Assembly (NCBI GenBank): GCA_037134755.1
Contig: JBAXLO010000100.1
Span: forward strand, 1 to 15,712
From: JBAXLO01 sp037134755
GTDB lineage: Bacteria > Bacteroidota > Bacteroidia > Bacteroidales > JACABE01
Direction of reading: 5' to 3'
DNA: 15,712 nt
The notes under the pieces were generated by a model that saw nothing but the letters and a program-made list of their open reading frames with translations, was not told the origin of the DNA and searched no databases. Below are positions 6,987-14,822 of this stretch, one piece after another (the first letter of the stretch is position 1; every line of letters starts with the position of its first letter). The translations under genes and the position numbers were made by a program.

Positions 6987-7331
6987 ATGAAAATCAAAGA
7001 GGTTGCAGAGCTGTTAAAAGCAAAAGTTTATGGTAATGAAGATAATATCAACAAAGAAGTTGAATTTGCTTTTGCATCAGATTTGATGAGTGATGTTTTA
7101 ACTTTAAAGGCAAACAATGTATTATTACTTACAGGTCTAGCTAATATCCAATCGGTAAGAACTGCAGAAATGGCTGAGGTTACAAATATAATATATGTAA
7201 GAGGAAAGAAAATTACTGCTGACATGAAAGATCTAGCTGAAGAATCAGGAATACTTTTAATGGAATGTAATTATTCGATGTTTAAAACAGCCGCTTTATT
7301 ATATAATGCAGGTGTTAATCCTATTTATTAA
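6987..7331 (+). CDS. DRTGG-like domain protein 1 (hydrogenase operon accessory)
   Basis: A small cytoplasmic protein (114 aa from M at 6987) of the type annotated as DRTGG-domain, a fold shared with the N-terminal domain of HPr kinase and with parts of phosphotransacetylase and CBS-containing proteins; ligand unknown. It begins MKIKEVAELLKAKVY, followed by the core VEFAFASDLMSDVL, and later NIIYVRGKK and a C-terminal helical part. The literal DRTGG string is not visible, so the assignment rests on the overall pattern, the context and its likeness to the gene at 9122 (shared V-F-x3-SDL-x-SDV). ATG 6951 would add 12 hydrophobic residues (MLGINIRLIIKV), but the start at 6987 fits the predicted transcript start and the family N-terminus. 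First gene of the operon, 7 bp before the RsbW-type gene. Confidence 0.75.
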   Translation: MKIKEVAELLKAKVYGNEDNINKEVEFAFASDLMSDVLTLKANNVLLLTGLANIQSVRTAEMAEVTNIIYVRGKKITADMKDLAEESGILLMECNYSMFKTAALLYNAGVNPIY

Positions 7332-7338
7332 ATAAGTA

Positions 7339-7749
7339 ATGCAATTTAAATATTCAATAGAAGGTGGTGATTTCTCAAAGGCTGGCAATGCTTCCAGCCA
7401 GGTGAAGAAGATGCTGAAACAGTTAAATGTTGAACCGCAAACCATAAAACGAGTTGTAGTTGCTTTATATGAAGCGGAAGTTAACATAGTGGCTCACGCA
7501 TATAATGGGATAATAGATATTACAATCGAAACTGATAAAATAGTAGCTAAACTAACTGATAATGGTCCGGGTATACCTGATATAAATCTGGCAATGACTG
7601 AAGGTTTTTCAACAGCAACTTCTCATGTTAGAGAAATGGGATTTGGTGCAGGTTTAGGATTACCTAATATTAAAAAGAATGCCGATCAATTTGATATTAA
7701 AAGTGAAGTTGGCAAAGGAACAGAATTAACAATAATAGTAAATCTGTAA
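7339..7749 (+). CDS. RsbW-type ATPase (anti-sigma-factor kinase-like)
   Basis: A single GHKL ATPase domain of the RsbW/SpoIIAB class, 136 aa, typical length for a stand-alone anti-sigma-factor-like serine kinase. Visible ATP-site motifs are the N box YEAEVNIVAHAY with N49, the G1 box DNGPGI (D74-I79) and the G2 box GFGAGLGLPNIKK (101-113). RsbW proteins normally hold a sigma factor and phosphorylate an STAS antagonist; neither an STAS protein, a PP2C phosphatase nor a sigma factor is encoded here, so that textbook circuit is not supported. The neighbours suggest it acts on one of the operon's own products, perhaps the hydrogenase-like protein encoded 8 bp downstream. ATP binding is a safe inference; the target is unknown. 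Confidence 0.88.
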   Translation: MQFKYSIEGGDFSKAGNASSQVKKMLKQLNVEPQTIKRVVVALYEAEVNIVAHAYNGIIDITIETDKIVAKLTDNGPGIPDINLAMTEGFSTATSHVREMGFGAGLGLPNIKKNADQFDIKSEVGKGTELTIIVNL

Positions 7750-7757
7750 TAAATAAA

Positions 7758-9113
7758 ATGGACAAACAATATTTTCATCATGCTTTAAAAATAAGCGAGA
7801 AGGAATGTACCGGTTGCACTCATTGTGTAAAGGTTTGTCCAACCGAAGCTATCAGACTCAAAGCCGGTAAAGCTTATTTATACGAAAATAGATGCGTTGA
7901 TTGTGGGGAATGTTTTAGAGTTTGCCCTGTTAATGCAATCTTCGTAGATCATGATGATTTTAATGAGATATTTGATTATAAATATAGAGTATTATTAGTT
8001 CCATCAGTAATGCTGGGGCAATTTCCTGAAGATATTTCTACCTCTCAAATATTAAATACACTTTATGAATTAGGATTTACACATGTTTTTGAAATAGAAA
8101 AAACAGTTGATATTTTAATAGAAGTAAGAAATAAATTTAAAACGGATAAGCAAAATATTAAACCTTTGATATCTACATTTTGTCCGGCAGTTGTAAGATT
8201 AATTCAGGTTAAATTCCCATCACTTGTTGAGCATCTTATTTTACAAAAGTCTCCAATAGATATTGCAGCTATGTATTATAAGAAGTTATTGTTAGATCAA
8301 GGTGCTAATTCAAATGAAATTGGCTTATTCTATATCACTCCTTGTGCTGCTAAGATTGCTGCTGTTAAAAGTCCTGTAGGTGAAGATACTTCTTTAATCT
8401 CAGGAGTTATTAATATGAATTTTATCTACAATAAAGTTTATAAAGCAATAAAACAAAATGACAAAGGTCGTTCCTATGAACCATTAAAAGAAACCTTATC
8501 AGCAGAAGGTCTATTGTGGAGCTTAACTGATGGCGAAAAAGAAACTTCATGGGGAAGAGCTTTAGCAATTGATGAGATACACAATGTAATTGAATTTCTT
8601 GAGAAGATAGAAAATGATGAGATAAAAGATTTAGACTTTCTTGAGCTAAGAGCTTGTGACGAAAGTTGTGCAGGAGGAATTCTAACAAGTAGAAATAGAT
8701 TTTTAACTGTAGAGACTCTTAAAAACAGAGCCCAATCTATCTTAAATGGCACTACAAAAGACGAGAGCAAACCTAATGAAGTTGATGTTTATAAAGAATA
8801 TCTTATTAATAATATAGGTATAAAAGAAGTTAAACCCCGTTCGATGTTAAAGCTTGATGAAGATATGTCAGAAGCTATTAATAAATTGGGAGGCATTCAT
8901 GAAATTATGACTTTTCTGCCAATGACTGATTGCAGTCTATGTGGTGCTCCAACTTGCCAGACACTTGCAGAAGATATTGTTTTTAAAAGAGCGGAATTAA
9001 CAGACTGTATCTTCATTCAACGGAAACTGGAACAAAATGGAAGTATGTCGATGAAAGAAGCTATAGAAAAGATGGAACATATTTGGGGAAATAACAAAAT
9101 AGACACTAAATAA
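7758..9113 (+). CDS. Ferredoxin-hydrogenase-like protein with degenerate H-cluster domain
   Basis: A 451-residue, likely cytoplasmic multi-cluster protein. Residues 17-27 and 46-56 each hold a CxxCxxCxxxC [4Fe-4S] motif. Residues about 76-330 resemble the C-terminal domain of [FeFe]-hydrogenase: STFCPAVVR (C142), KSP (164-166), TPCAAK (C196, K199) and ELRACDESCAGG (E296, C300, C304). A terminal FeS domain, CSLCGAPTC...C, has C392, C395, C400 and C417. Set beside HydA encoded downstream, the four ligands of the H-cluster cubane are kept, but the proton-transfer Cys (C310 in HydA) is Phe141 and the proton-path Glu (E372) is Ala202, and GGGQP is missing. It is therefore probably not a working hydrogenase; a redox or H2/CO sensor, scaffold or electron carrier is likelier. 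Arginine codons are mostly AGA, unlike the structural hydrogenase genes. Confidence 0.88.
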   Translation: MDKQYFHHALKISEKECTGCTHCVKVCPTEAIRLKAGKAYLYENRCVDCGECFRVCPVNAIFVDHDDFNEIFDYKYRVLLVPSVMLGQFPEDISTSQILNTLYELGFTHVFEIEKTVDILIEVRNKFKTDKQNIKPLISTFCPAVVRLIQVKFPSLVEHLILQKSPIDIAAMYYKKLLLDQGANSNEIGLFYITPCAAKIAAVKSPVGEDTSLISGVINMNFIYNKVYKAIKQNDKGRSYEPLKETLSAEGLLWSLTDGEKETSWGRALAIDEIHNVIEFLEKIENDEIKDLDFLELRACDESCAGGILTSRNRFLTVETLKNRAQSILNGTTKDESKPNEVDVYKEYLINNIGIKEVKPRSMLKLDEDMSEAINKLGGIHEIMTFLPMTDCSLCGAPTCQTLAEDIVFKRAELTDCIFIQRKLEQNGSMSMKEAIEKMEHIWGNNKIDTK

Positions 9114-9121
9114 TAAATGTT

Positions 9122-9454
9122 ATGACTGTTAATGATATTGTGAACAAATTAGACCTTAAAGTTTTTAGTGGTGAAAAAGGTTTAACTAATGAAGTTAAAT
9201 TCGGATATTCATCAGATTTATTAAGCGATGTAATGGGTAATGCTGAAGCAAATAGCATTTGGGTTACATTGCAAACACATAAAAATGTTATAGCCATTGC
9301 TTCATTAAAAGAGTTAGCTGCAATTATACTTGTAAAAGGAAACAAACCTGAAGAGGATGCAGCAATTGCAAGTAATGAAGAAAACATTCCTGTATTAGGA
9401 ACTGATATGCAAACTTTCGAGATTTGTGGAGAACTATATAAATTGCTAAAGTAA
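9122..9454 (+). CDS. DRTGG-like domain protein 2 (hydrogenase operon accessory)
   Basis: A 110-residue cytoplasmic protein, a diverged paralogue of the operon's first gene. Both share the start pattern (short helix with K/V, then KVF or KVY), the core VKFGYSSDLLSDVM versus VEFAFASDLMSDVL, a central IILVKG/IIYVRG strand, and a C-terminal alpha-beta part. Here the end reads IPVLGTDMQTFEICGELYKLL, close to DRTGG-type proteins. As in the first copy, the literal DRTGG residues are absent. The stop codon overlaps the start of the PHP gene by one base (TAATG), which indicates translational coupling. It follows the hydrogenase-like gene by 8 bp. A ligand-binding or adaptor role is inference. Confidence 0.78.
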   Translation: MTVNDIVNKLDLKVFSGEKGLTNEVKFGYSSDLLSDVMGNAEANSIWVTLQTHKNVIAIASLKELAAIILVKGNKPEEDAAIASNEENIPVLGTDMQTFEICGELYKLLK

Positions 9455-10194
9455 TGAATTCATTTAGGGCTGATATACATATACACACTGTGCTATCTCC
9501 TTGTGGAGATTTGTATATGAGTCCTATTAATATTATTAAGAAAGCAAAAGAAATGGAGTTGGATATAATTGGTATCACTGATCATAATTCAACTAAACAA
9601 TGTTTAACGGTGAAAAAATTAGGAAATGAATATGGTATCTTTACTCTTTGTGGTGCAGAAATTACTACAAAGGAAGAAATTCATAGCCTGGTTTATTTTG
9701 AAAATGATGAAAACTTAATGACTTTTCAGAAGTATATTGATGAACATTTACCATTTGTTGAAAACGATGTAAATAAATTGGGTTATCAGTTAATTGTTGA
9801 CGAAGAAGAAAATGTGATAGAAGAAGAAGAACGATCTTTATACTCTGCTTTAGATATTTCAATAGATAACCTAGCTGATGAAGTACATAGACTTAATGGC
9901 ATCTTTATTCCGGCTCATGTAAATAAATCAAAGAATAGTATCATAAGTCAATTAGGGTTTGTCCCTCCTACTTTGAAAGCTGATGGATATGAAATTTCAA
10001 GACACATAAGTAAAGAAGATTTCTTAAAAACAAATTCATACTTAAATTCCTATACTTTTATATCTAATTCAGATGCGCATGCAATAGCAGATGTTGGTTC
10101 TGTGACAAATACTTTTTACATGAATGAGCTTAGTTTTGAAGAAATAAAGAGAGCATTATTAAAAGAAAACGGCAGAGAAATAATAATTAATTAA
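9454..10194 (+). CDS. PHP-domain metal-dependent phosphoesterase-like protein
   Basis: A 246-residue PHP-family protein (polymerase and histidinol-phosphatase superfamily, hydrolases with two or three metals). The metal-binding motifs are in place: DIHIH (H9, H11), TDHN (D43, H44), GAEIT (E69), EIH (H77), PAHVNK (H155) and SDAH (D207, H209). This complete set argues for an active hydrolase, most likely of a phosphoester or nucleotide; the substrate is unknown. An acidic insertion at about 116-128 (DEEENVIEEEERS) precedes the third motif. No signal peptide. Similar PHP genes sit beside trimeric [FeFe]-hydrogenases in other anaerobes, so a link to regulation of the enzyme or its cofactor is plausible but unproven. 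The start overlaps the stop of the previous gene. Confidence 0.88.
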   Translation: MNSFRADIHIHTVLSPCGDLYMSPINIIKKAKEMELDIIGITDHNSTKQCLTVKKLGNEYGIFTLCGAEITTKEEIHSLVYFENDENLMTFQKYIDEHLPFVENDVNKLGYQLIVDEEENVIEEEERSLYSALDISIDNLADEVHRLNGIFIPAHVNKSKNSIISQLGFVPPTLKADGYEISRHISKEDFLKTNSYLNSYTFISNSDAHAIADVGSVTNTFYMNELSFEEIKRALLKENGREIIIN

Positions 10195-10212
10195 AATATA
10201 CTTTTTGCATCA

Positions 10213-10761
10213 ATGAAAGACTTATCTTTGCATATTCTTGATATATTACAAAACTCAATTGAAGCCAAGGCTACATTGTTGAAAATTAATATTGAGGAAA
10301 ATACAAAGGACAATGTTTACACCCTAACAATCGAAGATAATGGAAAAGGGATGTCAAAAGAAATGCTTAATAAAGTTATTGATCCATTTTTTACTTCAAG
10401 AACTACAAGAAAAGTTGGATTAGGAATTCCTTTATTAAAACAAAAAGCAGAACTAACAGGGGGTTCTTTTTATATTGATTCGGAAGAAGGAAAAGGCACA
10501 ATATTAAAAGCTTCTTTTATATTTAATAATATTGACAGACCGGCTTTGGGAGATATTGCAGGTGTTTTGGTTTTAACTGCTGCTTCAAATGAAAACATTC
10601 GGTTTGTTTATCAACATAATACTAAAGAAGGAGAATATATTTTTGATACAGATGAAATAAAAGAAGCATTGGATGGTATGAGTTTAAATAATGCAAAGGT
10701 CATACATTATTTAAAAGATATGATAATTGAAAATTTAATAGACATTCAATATACAAAATAA
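10213..10761 (+). CDS. Histidine-kinase-type ATPase domain protein lacking a phospho-acceptor domain
   Basis: A GHKL ATPase of the sensor-kinase class, 182 aa. It starts almost at the N box (ILDILQNSIEA, N14), so there is no room for a sensor or a dimerisation/His domain. The G1 box is DNGKGM (42-47), the F box DPFFTSR (57-63) and the G2 box VGLGIPLLKQKAE (68-80). After the ATPase fold there is a C-terminal region of about 75 residues (from about 107) that I do not recognise. With no acceptor His it cannot be an orthodox histidine kinase; it may be an ATP-dependent switch or phosphorylate a partner, for instance one of the other operon proteins. It lies 18 bp after the PHP gene and 33 bp before hndB. 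Confidence 0.85.
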   Translation: MKDLSLHILDILQNSIEAKATLLKINIEENTKDNVYTLTIEDNGKGMSKEMLNKVIDPFFTSRTTRKVGLGIPLLKQKAELTGGSFYIDSEEGKGTILKASFIFNNIDRPALGDIAGVLVLTAASNENIRFVYQHNTKEGEYIFDTDEIKEALDGMSLNNAKVIHYLKDMIIENLIDIQYTK

Positions 10762-10794
10762 CAAGAAAGTAATTATAAATAAAAGTCACAAATC

Positions 10795-11193
10795 ATGACA
10801 AAAGTAAAATCTTTGGCTGATCTCAAGCTAATGAGAGCAGAAATGGAAGCTAAGTTAAGTCTTAGAGAAAAGAGTAATAACTCTGAAAAAATGGTTCAGA
10901 TTAAAGTTGCAATGGCAACATGTGGAATTGCTTCAGGAGCAAAAGACGTTATGGATTTCTTAATCGACGAACTCGATAAAAGAAACATTGAGGCAGTAGT
11001 TTCTCAAACAGGTTGTATGGGTTATTGCTATGCGGAACCTACTATTGAAGTTACATTACCAAATCAGGATCCTGTTGTTTTTGGATATGTTAACTTGAAG
11101 AAAGCGGATGAGATCATCGAAAAATACATTAAGAATAATGAATTAGTTGATGGAGTTATTCCAATGAATTACGAAACAATTGAAAAAAAATAA
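10795..11193 (+). CDS. hndB: HndB-like thioredoxin-fold [2Fe-2S] protein
   Basis: A 132-residue ferredoxin-like subunit like HndB of NADP-reducing [FeFe]-hydrogenases (Desulfovibrio HndABCD). After a charged helical N-terminus (residues 1-35) comes the thioredoxin-like ferredoxin domain with MATCGIASGAKD (C43) and QTGCMGYCYAEP (C74, C78), ending GYVNLKKADEIIEKYI. Only three obvious cluster cysteines are visible in this domain, apparently the usual state in HndB-like proteins, so the fourth ligand is uncertain. It is predicted to be cytoplasmic, part of or docking to the hydrogenase complex. It is the first of four consecutive enzyme genes, 17 bp before hydB. Confidence 0.85.
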   Translation: MTKVKSLADLKLMRAEMEAKLSLREKSNNSEKMVQIKVAMATCGIASGAKDVMDFLIDELDKRNIEAVVSQTGCMGYCYAEPTIEVTLPNQDPVVFGYVNLKKADEIIEKYIKNNELVDGVIPMNYETIEKK

Positions 11194-11195
11194 TT

Positions 11196-11203
11196 AAAGG
11201 AGG
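11196..11203 (+). promoter_or_regulatory. Strong Shine-Dalgarno ahead of hydB
   Basis: AAAGGAGG ends 7 bases before the hydB ATG. It is the only near-perfect Shine-Dalgarno in the window; the other operon starts are preceded by A-rich sequence, as is normal in Bacteroidota. It fixes ATG 11211 as the start. Confidence 0.85.
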
Positions 11204-11210
11204 AAAAGAA

Positions 11211-13004
11211 ATGGCAAAAATGAAAATGCATCTTCTTGTATGTGGAGGTACTGGTTGCCATGCATCACAAAGTGAAGTTATTTTAAGTAACTTAAAGGAA
11301 ATTGTTCGCGAAAAAGGATTAGACAACGAAGTACAGGTTATTATGACCGGTTGTTTTGGCTTTTGCGAAAAAGGACCTATTGTTAAGGTGATGCCTGATA
11401 ACACTTTTTATACAGAAGTTAAACCGGGAGATGCAAGGGAAATCGTTGAAGAACATGTAATCAAAGGTAGAAAAGTTACACGTCTTCTTTACACGGATCC
11501 AGAAAACAAAAAACATGTAAGTGATTCAAAACACATGGGTTTCTACAAAAAACAATTACGTATTGCGCTTAGAAACTGTGGTTTTATTGATCCTGAAAAC
11601 ATTGATGAATACATCGCTCGCGATGGTTACGAAGCTTTAGGAAAAGTATTAGAAGCTAAAGATCCTCAACAAACTATTGATATCATTAAGAAATCAGGTT
11701 TAAGAGGTCGTGGTGGTGGTGGTTTCCCAACTGGTTTAAAATGGGAAATTACAAGCAAATCACAAGCTGATCAGAAGTATGTAGTTTGTAATGCTGATGA
11801 AGGTGACCCAGGTGCTTTCATGGATCGTTCTATTTTAGAAGGCGACCCTCATTCAGTGATTGAAGCTATGGCTATTGCAGGTTATGCAATTGGAGCTACC
11901 AAAGGTTTGGTATATATCCGTGCTGAATATCCTTTAGCTATCGAAAGATTAAAAATTGCTATTAACCAATCAAGAGAGTATGGTTTATTAGGCACAGATA
12001 TCATGGGTTCGGGTTTTGATTTTGATATAGAACTCCGTTATGGTGCAGGTGCTTTTGTTTGTGGTGAAGAAACTGCTCTTATTCATTCAATGGAAGGTAA
12101 TAGAGGTGAACCTACTTTTAAACCACCTTTCCCATCTGTGTCAGGTTATTTAGGAAAACCTACTAATGTTAATAATGTTGAAACATTTGCTAACATTCCT
12201 GTAATTATTAATAAAGGTGCTGAATGGTTTGCAGCTATTGGTTCTGAAAAATCTAAAGGAACTAAAGTATTTGCTTTAGCTGGTAAAATTAATAATGTTG
12301 GTCTTATTGAAGTTCCAATGGGTATTACTTTACGTGAAATTATATATGAAATTGGTGGTGGTATTAAGGATGGCAAGAAATTTAAAGCTGTTCAAACAGG
12401 TGGCCCTTCAGGAGGTTGTTTAACTGATAGACATTTAGATACTCCAATTGATTATGATAATCTTATTGCTGCAGGCTCTATGATGGGTTCCGGTGGTATG
12501 ATTGTCATGGATGAAGATGATTGTATGGTTTCTATAGCTAAATATTATCTTGATTTTACAGTAGAAGAATCATGTGGTAAATGTACTCCATGTCGTATTG
12601 GTAACAAACGTCTTTATGAAATCTTAGAAAAAATTACTCAAGGCAAAGGTACTTTAGAAGATCTTGATAAACTAAAAAACTTAAGTAATGTTATTAAGGA
12701 TGCTTCTTTATGTGGTCTGGGACAAACTTCTCCAAATCCTGTATTATCTACTTTAGATAATTTCTGGGATGAATACATAGAACATGTAACAGTTAAGAAA
12801 TGCCGTTCAAATCAGTGTAAAGCATTAATGCAATACATTATTGATGCCGAACAATGTGTTGGTTGTACAGCTTGTGCACGTAATTGCCCTGTTAATGCTA
12901 TTACAGGCGAACGTAAATTAGCTCATTTAATCAATCAAGACATTTGTATTAAGTGCGGTGCATGTATGGAAAAATGTAAGTTTAATGCAATTAGTATAAA
13001 ATAA
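11211..13004 (+). CDS. hydB: [FeFe]-hydrogenase flavoprotein subunit HydB (NuoF/HndC-like)
   Basis: The FMN-bearing subunit that exchanges electrons with NAD(P)(H) and is the centre of flavin-based bifurcation in HydABC-type enzymes. Domains in order: a thioredoxin-like [2Fe-2S] domain (C11, C16, C48, C52); the NuoF core with the glycine-rich RGRGGGGFPTG (165-175), CNADEGDPGAFMDR (193-206) and GAGAFVCGEETALI (278-291) for FMN and NAD(P); a [4Fe-4S] site SCGKCTPCR (C455, C458, C461) with C501; and two C-terminal [4Fe-4S] motifs (C549-C559, C579-C589). C531-x4-C536 sits just before these, where a zinc hinge has been reported in the Thermotoga enzyme. The length, 597 aa, is typical. NAD versus NADP preference cannot be read from the sequence. 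Arginine is mostly CGT, suggesting strong expression. Confidence 0.95.
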   Translation: MAKMKMHLLVCGGTGCHASQSEVILSNLKEIVREKGLDNEVQVIMTGCFGFCEKGPIVKVMPDNTFYTEVKPGDAREIVEEHVIKGRKVTRLLYTDPENKKHVSDSKHMGFYKKQLRIALRNCGFIDPENIDEYIARDGYEALGKVLEAKDPQQTIDIIKKSGLRGRGGGGFPTGLKWEITSKSQADQKYVVCNADEGDPGAFMDRSILEGDPHSVIEAMAIAGYAIGATKGLVYIRAEYPLAIERLKIAINQSREYGLLGTDIMGSGFDFDIELRYGAGAFVCGEETALIHSMEGNRGEPTFKPPFPSVSGYLGKPTNVNNVETFANIPVIINKGAEWFAAIGSEKSKGTKVFALAGKINNVGLIEVPMGITLREIIYEIGGGIKDGKKFKAVQTGGPSGGCLTDRHLDTPIDYDNLIAAGSMMGSGGMIVMDEDDCMVSIAKYYLDFTVEESCGKCTPCRIGNKRLYEILEKITQGKGTLEDLDKLKNLSNVIKDASLCGLGQTSPNPVLSTLDNFWDEYIEHVTVKKCRSNQCKALMQYIIDAEQCVGCTACARNCPVNAITGERKLAHLINQDICIKCGACMEKCKFNAISIK

Positions 13005-13022
13005 TAAATAAAGTATCGTAAA

Positions 13023-14795
13023 ATGGAAATGATTAAACTAACAATAGATAATAAAGTTGTTGAAGTAGAAAAAGGTACTACCGTTTTAAAAGCAGCTCGT
13101 AAGATAGGTATTGAGATTCCTACTCTTTGCTATTTCGAATTAAAGGGCATGAATATAGAGAACAAACCAGGTGGTTGCCGTATTTGTGTTGTAGAAATTG
13201 CAGGTCGTAAGAATCTTGCTCCAGCTTGTGCTACCGAAGTTATGGAAGGTATGGTCGTTAACACTCATAATATAAGAGTACTTAATGCACGTAGAACAGT
13301 ATTAGAATTAATGCTTTCTGATCATCCTACCGATTGTCTGGTTTGTGCTAAAGCAGGAAACTGCGAGTTACAATCTATGGCTCAACAACTAGGTGTAAGA
13401 GAAATCCCTTATCAAGGCGAACAGTCTACTTACCGTAAAGATACATCACCTTCAATTATTCGTGATGTTGACAAATGTATCATGTGCCGTCGTTGCGAGA
13501 TGATGTGTAATGATATTCAAACTGTAGGTGCTTTATCAGCAGTTAATCGTGGATTTACTTCTGTTGTGGCTCCTGCTTTCGAAATGAATTTAGAGAAATC
13601 ACCTTGTACTTACTGCGGTCAGTGTGTTTCTGTATGTCCTACCGGTGCTTTAACCGAAGTGGATCATACTCGTAATATTATAAATGCTTTGGCCGATCCT
13701 ACCAAGACTGTTGTTGTACAAACTGCTCCTGCTGTTCGTGTTGCTTTAGGCGAAGAGTTCGGTATGGAACCAGGTCAGATAGTAACAGGTAAGATGGCTG
13801 CTGCTCTGCGTCAGTTAGGTTTTAAATATGTATTTGACACAGATTTTGCTGCCGACTTAACTATTATGGAAGAAGGTACAGAGTTATTAGGTCGTCTTTC
13901 AAAACATTTAGCTGGTGATACAAGTGTTAAATTACCTATCTTAACTTCTTGCTGTCCGGGTTGGGTTAATTTCTTCGAACATAACTTCCCAGATATGTTA
14001 GACATCCCTTCAACAGCTAAATCTCCACAGCAGATGTTTGGTGCTATTGCTAAATCATATTTTGCTGATAAGATTGGTGTTGATCGTAAGAATATGGTAG
14101 TTGTTTCTATCATGCCTTGCTTAGCTAAGAAATACGAATGTCAGCGTGATGAGTTTAAAGTTGATGGTAATCCTGATGTTGATTTCTCTTTATCAACTCG
14201 CGAATTAGCTCATTTAATTAAACAATCAAACATTGATTTCAATACATTGGAAGATGAAGATTTCGATCATCCTCTAGGCGAATCTACAGGTGCTAGTGTT
14301 ATCTTTGGAGCTACCGGCGGAGTTATCGAAGCTGCTTGTCGTACTGCTTACGAAGTATTCACAGGAAAGAAACTTGCTAAAGTTGATTTCACTGAATTAA
14401 GAGGTCTTGAAAATATTCGTCAGGCTACTATTGATTTTGATGGCTTACCTGTTAACATAGGTATTGCTCATGGTTTAGGAAGTGCTCGTCAGCTTTTAGA
14501 AGAAGTAAGAGCAGGTAAATCTAAATTCCATGCTATCGAAATCATGGCTTGCCCGGGTGGATGTATTGGTGGAGGTGGACAACCTTATCATCATGGTGAT
14601 ATAGAGATTTTGAAGAAACGTTCTGCAGCAATCTATCAGGAAGATGCAGGTAAGCCTATTCGTAAATCTCATGAGAACCCTGATATAAAGAAGCTTTATG
14701 AAGAGTTTCTTGGTACTCCATGTGGTGAGAAATCACATCATTTACTTCATACTCACTATTTCGACAAGAGTGAAGAAGTTATTATCAACGATTAA
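13023..14795 (+). CDS. hydA: [FeFe]-hydrogenase catalytic subunit HydA (group A, HndD-like)
   Basis: Catalyses 2H+ + 2e- = H2 at the H-cluster. The electron relay in order is a plant-type [2Fe-2S] domain (C36, C52, C55, C69), a His-ligated [4Fe-4S] site (H101, C105, C108, C114) and two [4Fe-4S] clusters (C152-C162, C195-C205). The H-cluster domain has TSCCPGW (C310, C311), KSP (333-335), MPCLAKKYE (C366, K369, E372) and MACPGGCIGGGGQP (C510, C514). All ligands and the proton-path Cys310 and Glu372 are intact. The small-subunit-like tail (about 535-580) is fused, and there is no Tat signal, so the enzyme is cytoplasmic. 590 aa is normal for trimeric or tetrameric bifurcating enzymes. Maturases HydEFG must lie elsewhere. 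The start may be M1 or M3. hydA is 18 bp after hydB. Confidence 0.97.
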   Translation: MEMIKLTIDNKVVEVEKGTTVLKAARKIGIEIPTLCYFELKGMNIENKPGGCRICVVEIAGRKNLAPACATEVMEGMVVNTHNIRVLNARRTVLELMLSDHPTDCLVCAKAGNCELQSMAQQLGVREIPYQGEQSTYRKDTSPSIIRDVDKCIMCRRCEMMCNDIQTVGALSAVNRGFTSVVAPAFEMNLEKSPCTYCGQCVSVCPTGALTEVDHTRNIINALADPTKTVVVQTAPAVRVALGEEFGMEPGQIVTGKMAAALRQLGFKYVFDTDFAADLTIMEEGTELLGRLSKHLAGDTSVKLPILTSCCPGWVNFFEHNFPDMLDIPSTAKSPQQMFGAIAKSYFADKIGVDRKNMVVVSIMPCLAKKYECQRDEFKVDGNPDVDFSLSTRELAHLIKQSNIDFNTLEDEDFDHPLGESTGASVIFGATGGVIEAACRTAYEVFTGKKLAKVDFTELRGLENIRQATIDFDGLPVNIGIAHGLGSARQLLEEVRAGKSKFHAIEIMACPGGCIGGGGQPYHHGDIEILKKRSAAIYQEDAGKPIRKSHENPDIKKLYEEFLGTPCGEKSHHLLHTHYFDKSEEVIIND

Positions 14796-14822
14796 TTATT
14801 AACCTTTTAAAAATTATATCAA

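Noticed and set aside
10198..10209. Internal promoter before the second ATPase gene (TACTTTTTG)
   Set aside because: It has one base too many for TAnnTTTG, and the transcript would start at about the ATG itself.
13811..14113. 100-aa frame antisense to hydA
   Set aside because: It is a shadow frame opposite a strongly conserved catalytic domain, with no promoter and no recognisable protein features.
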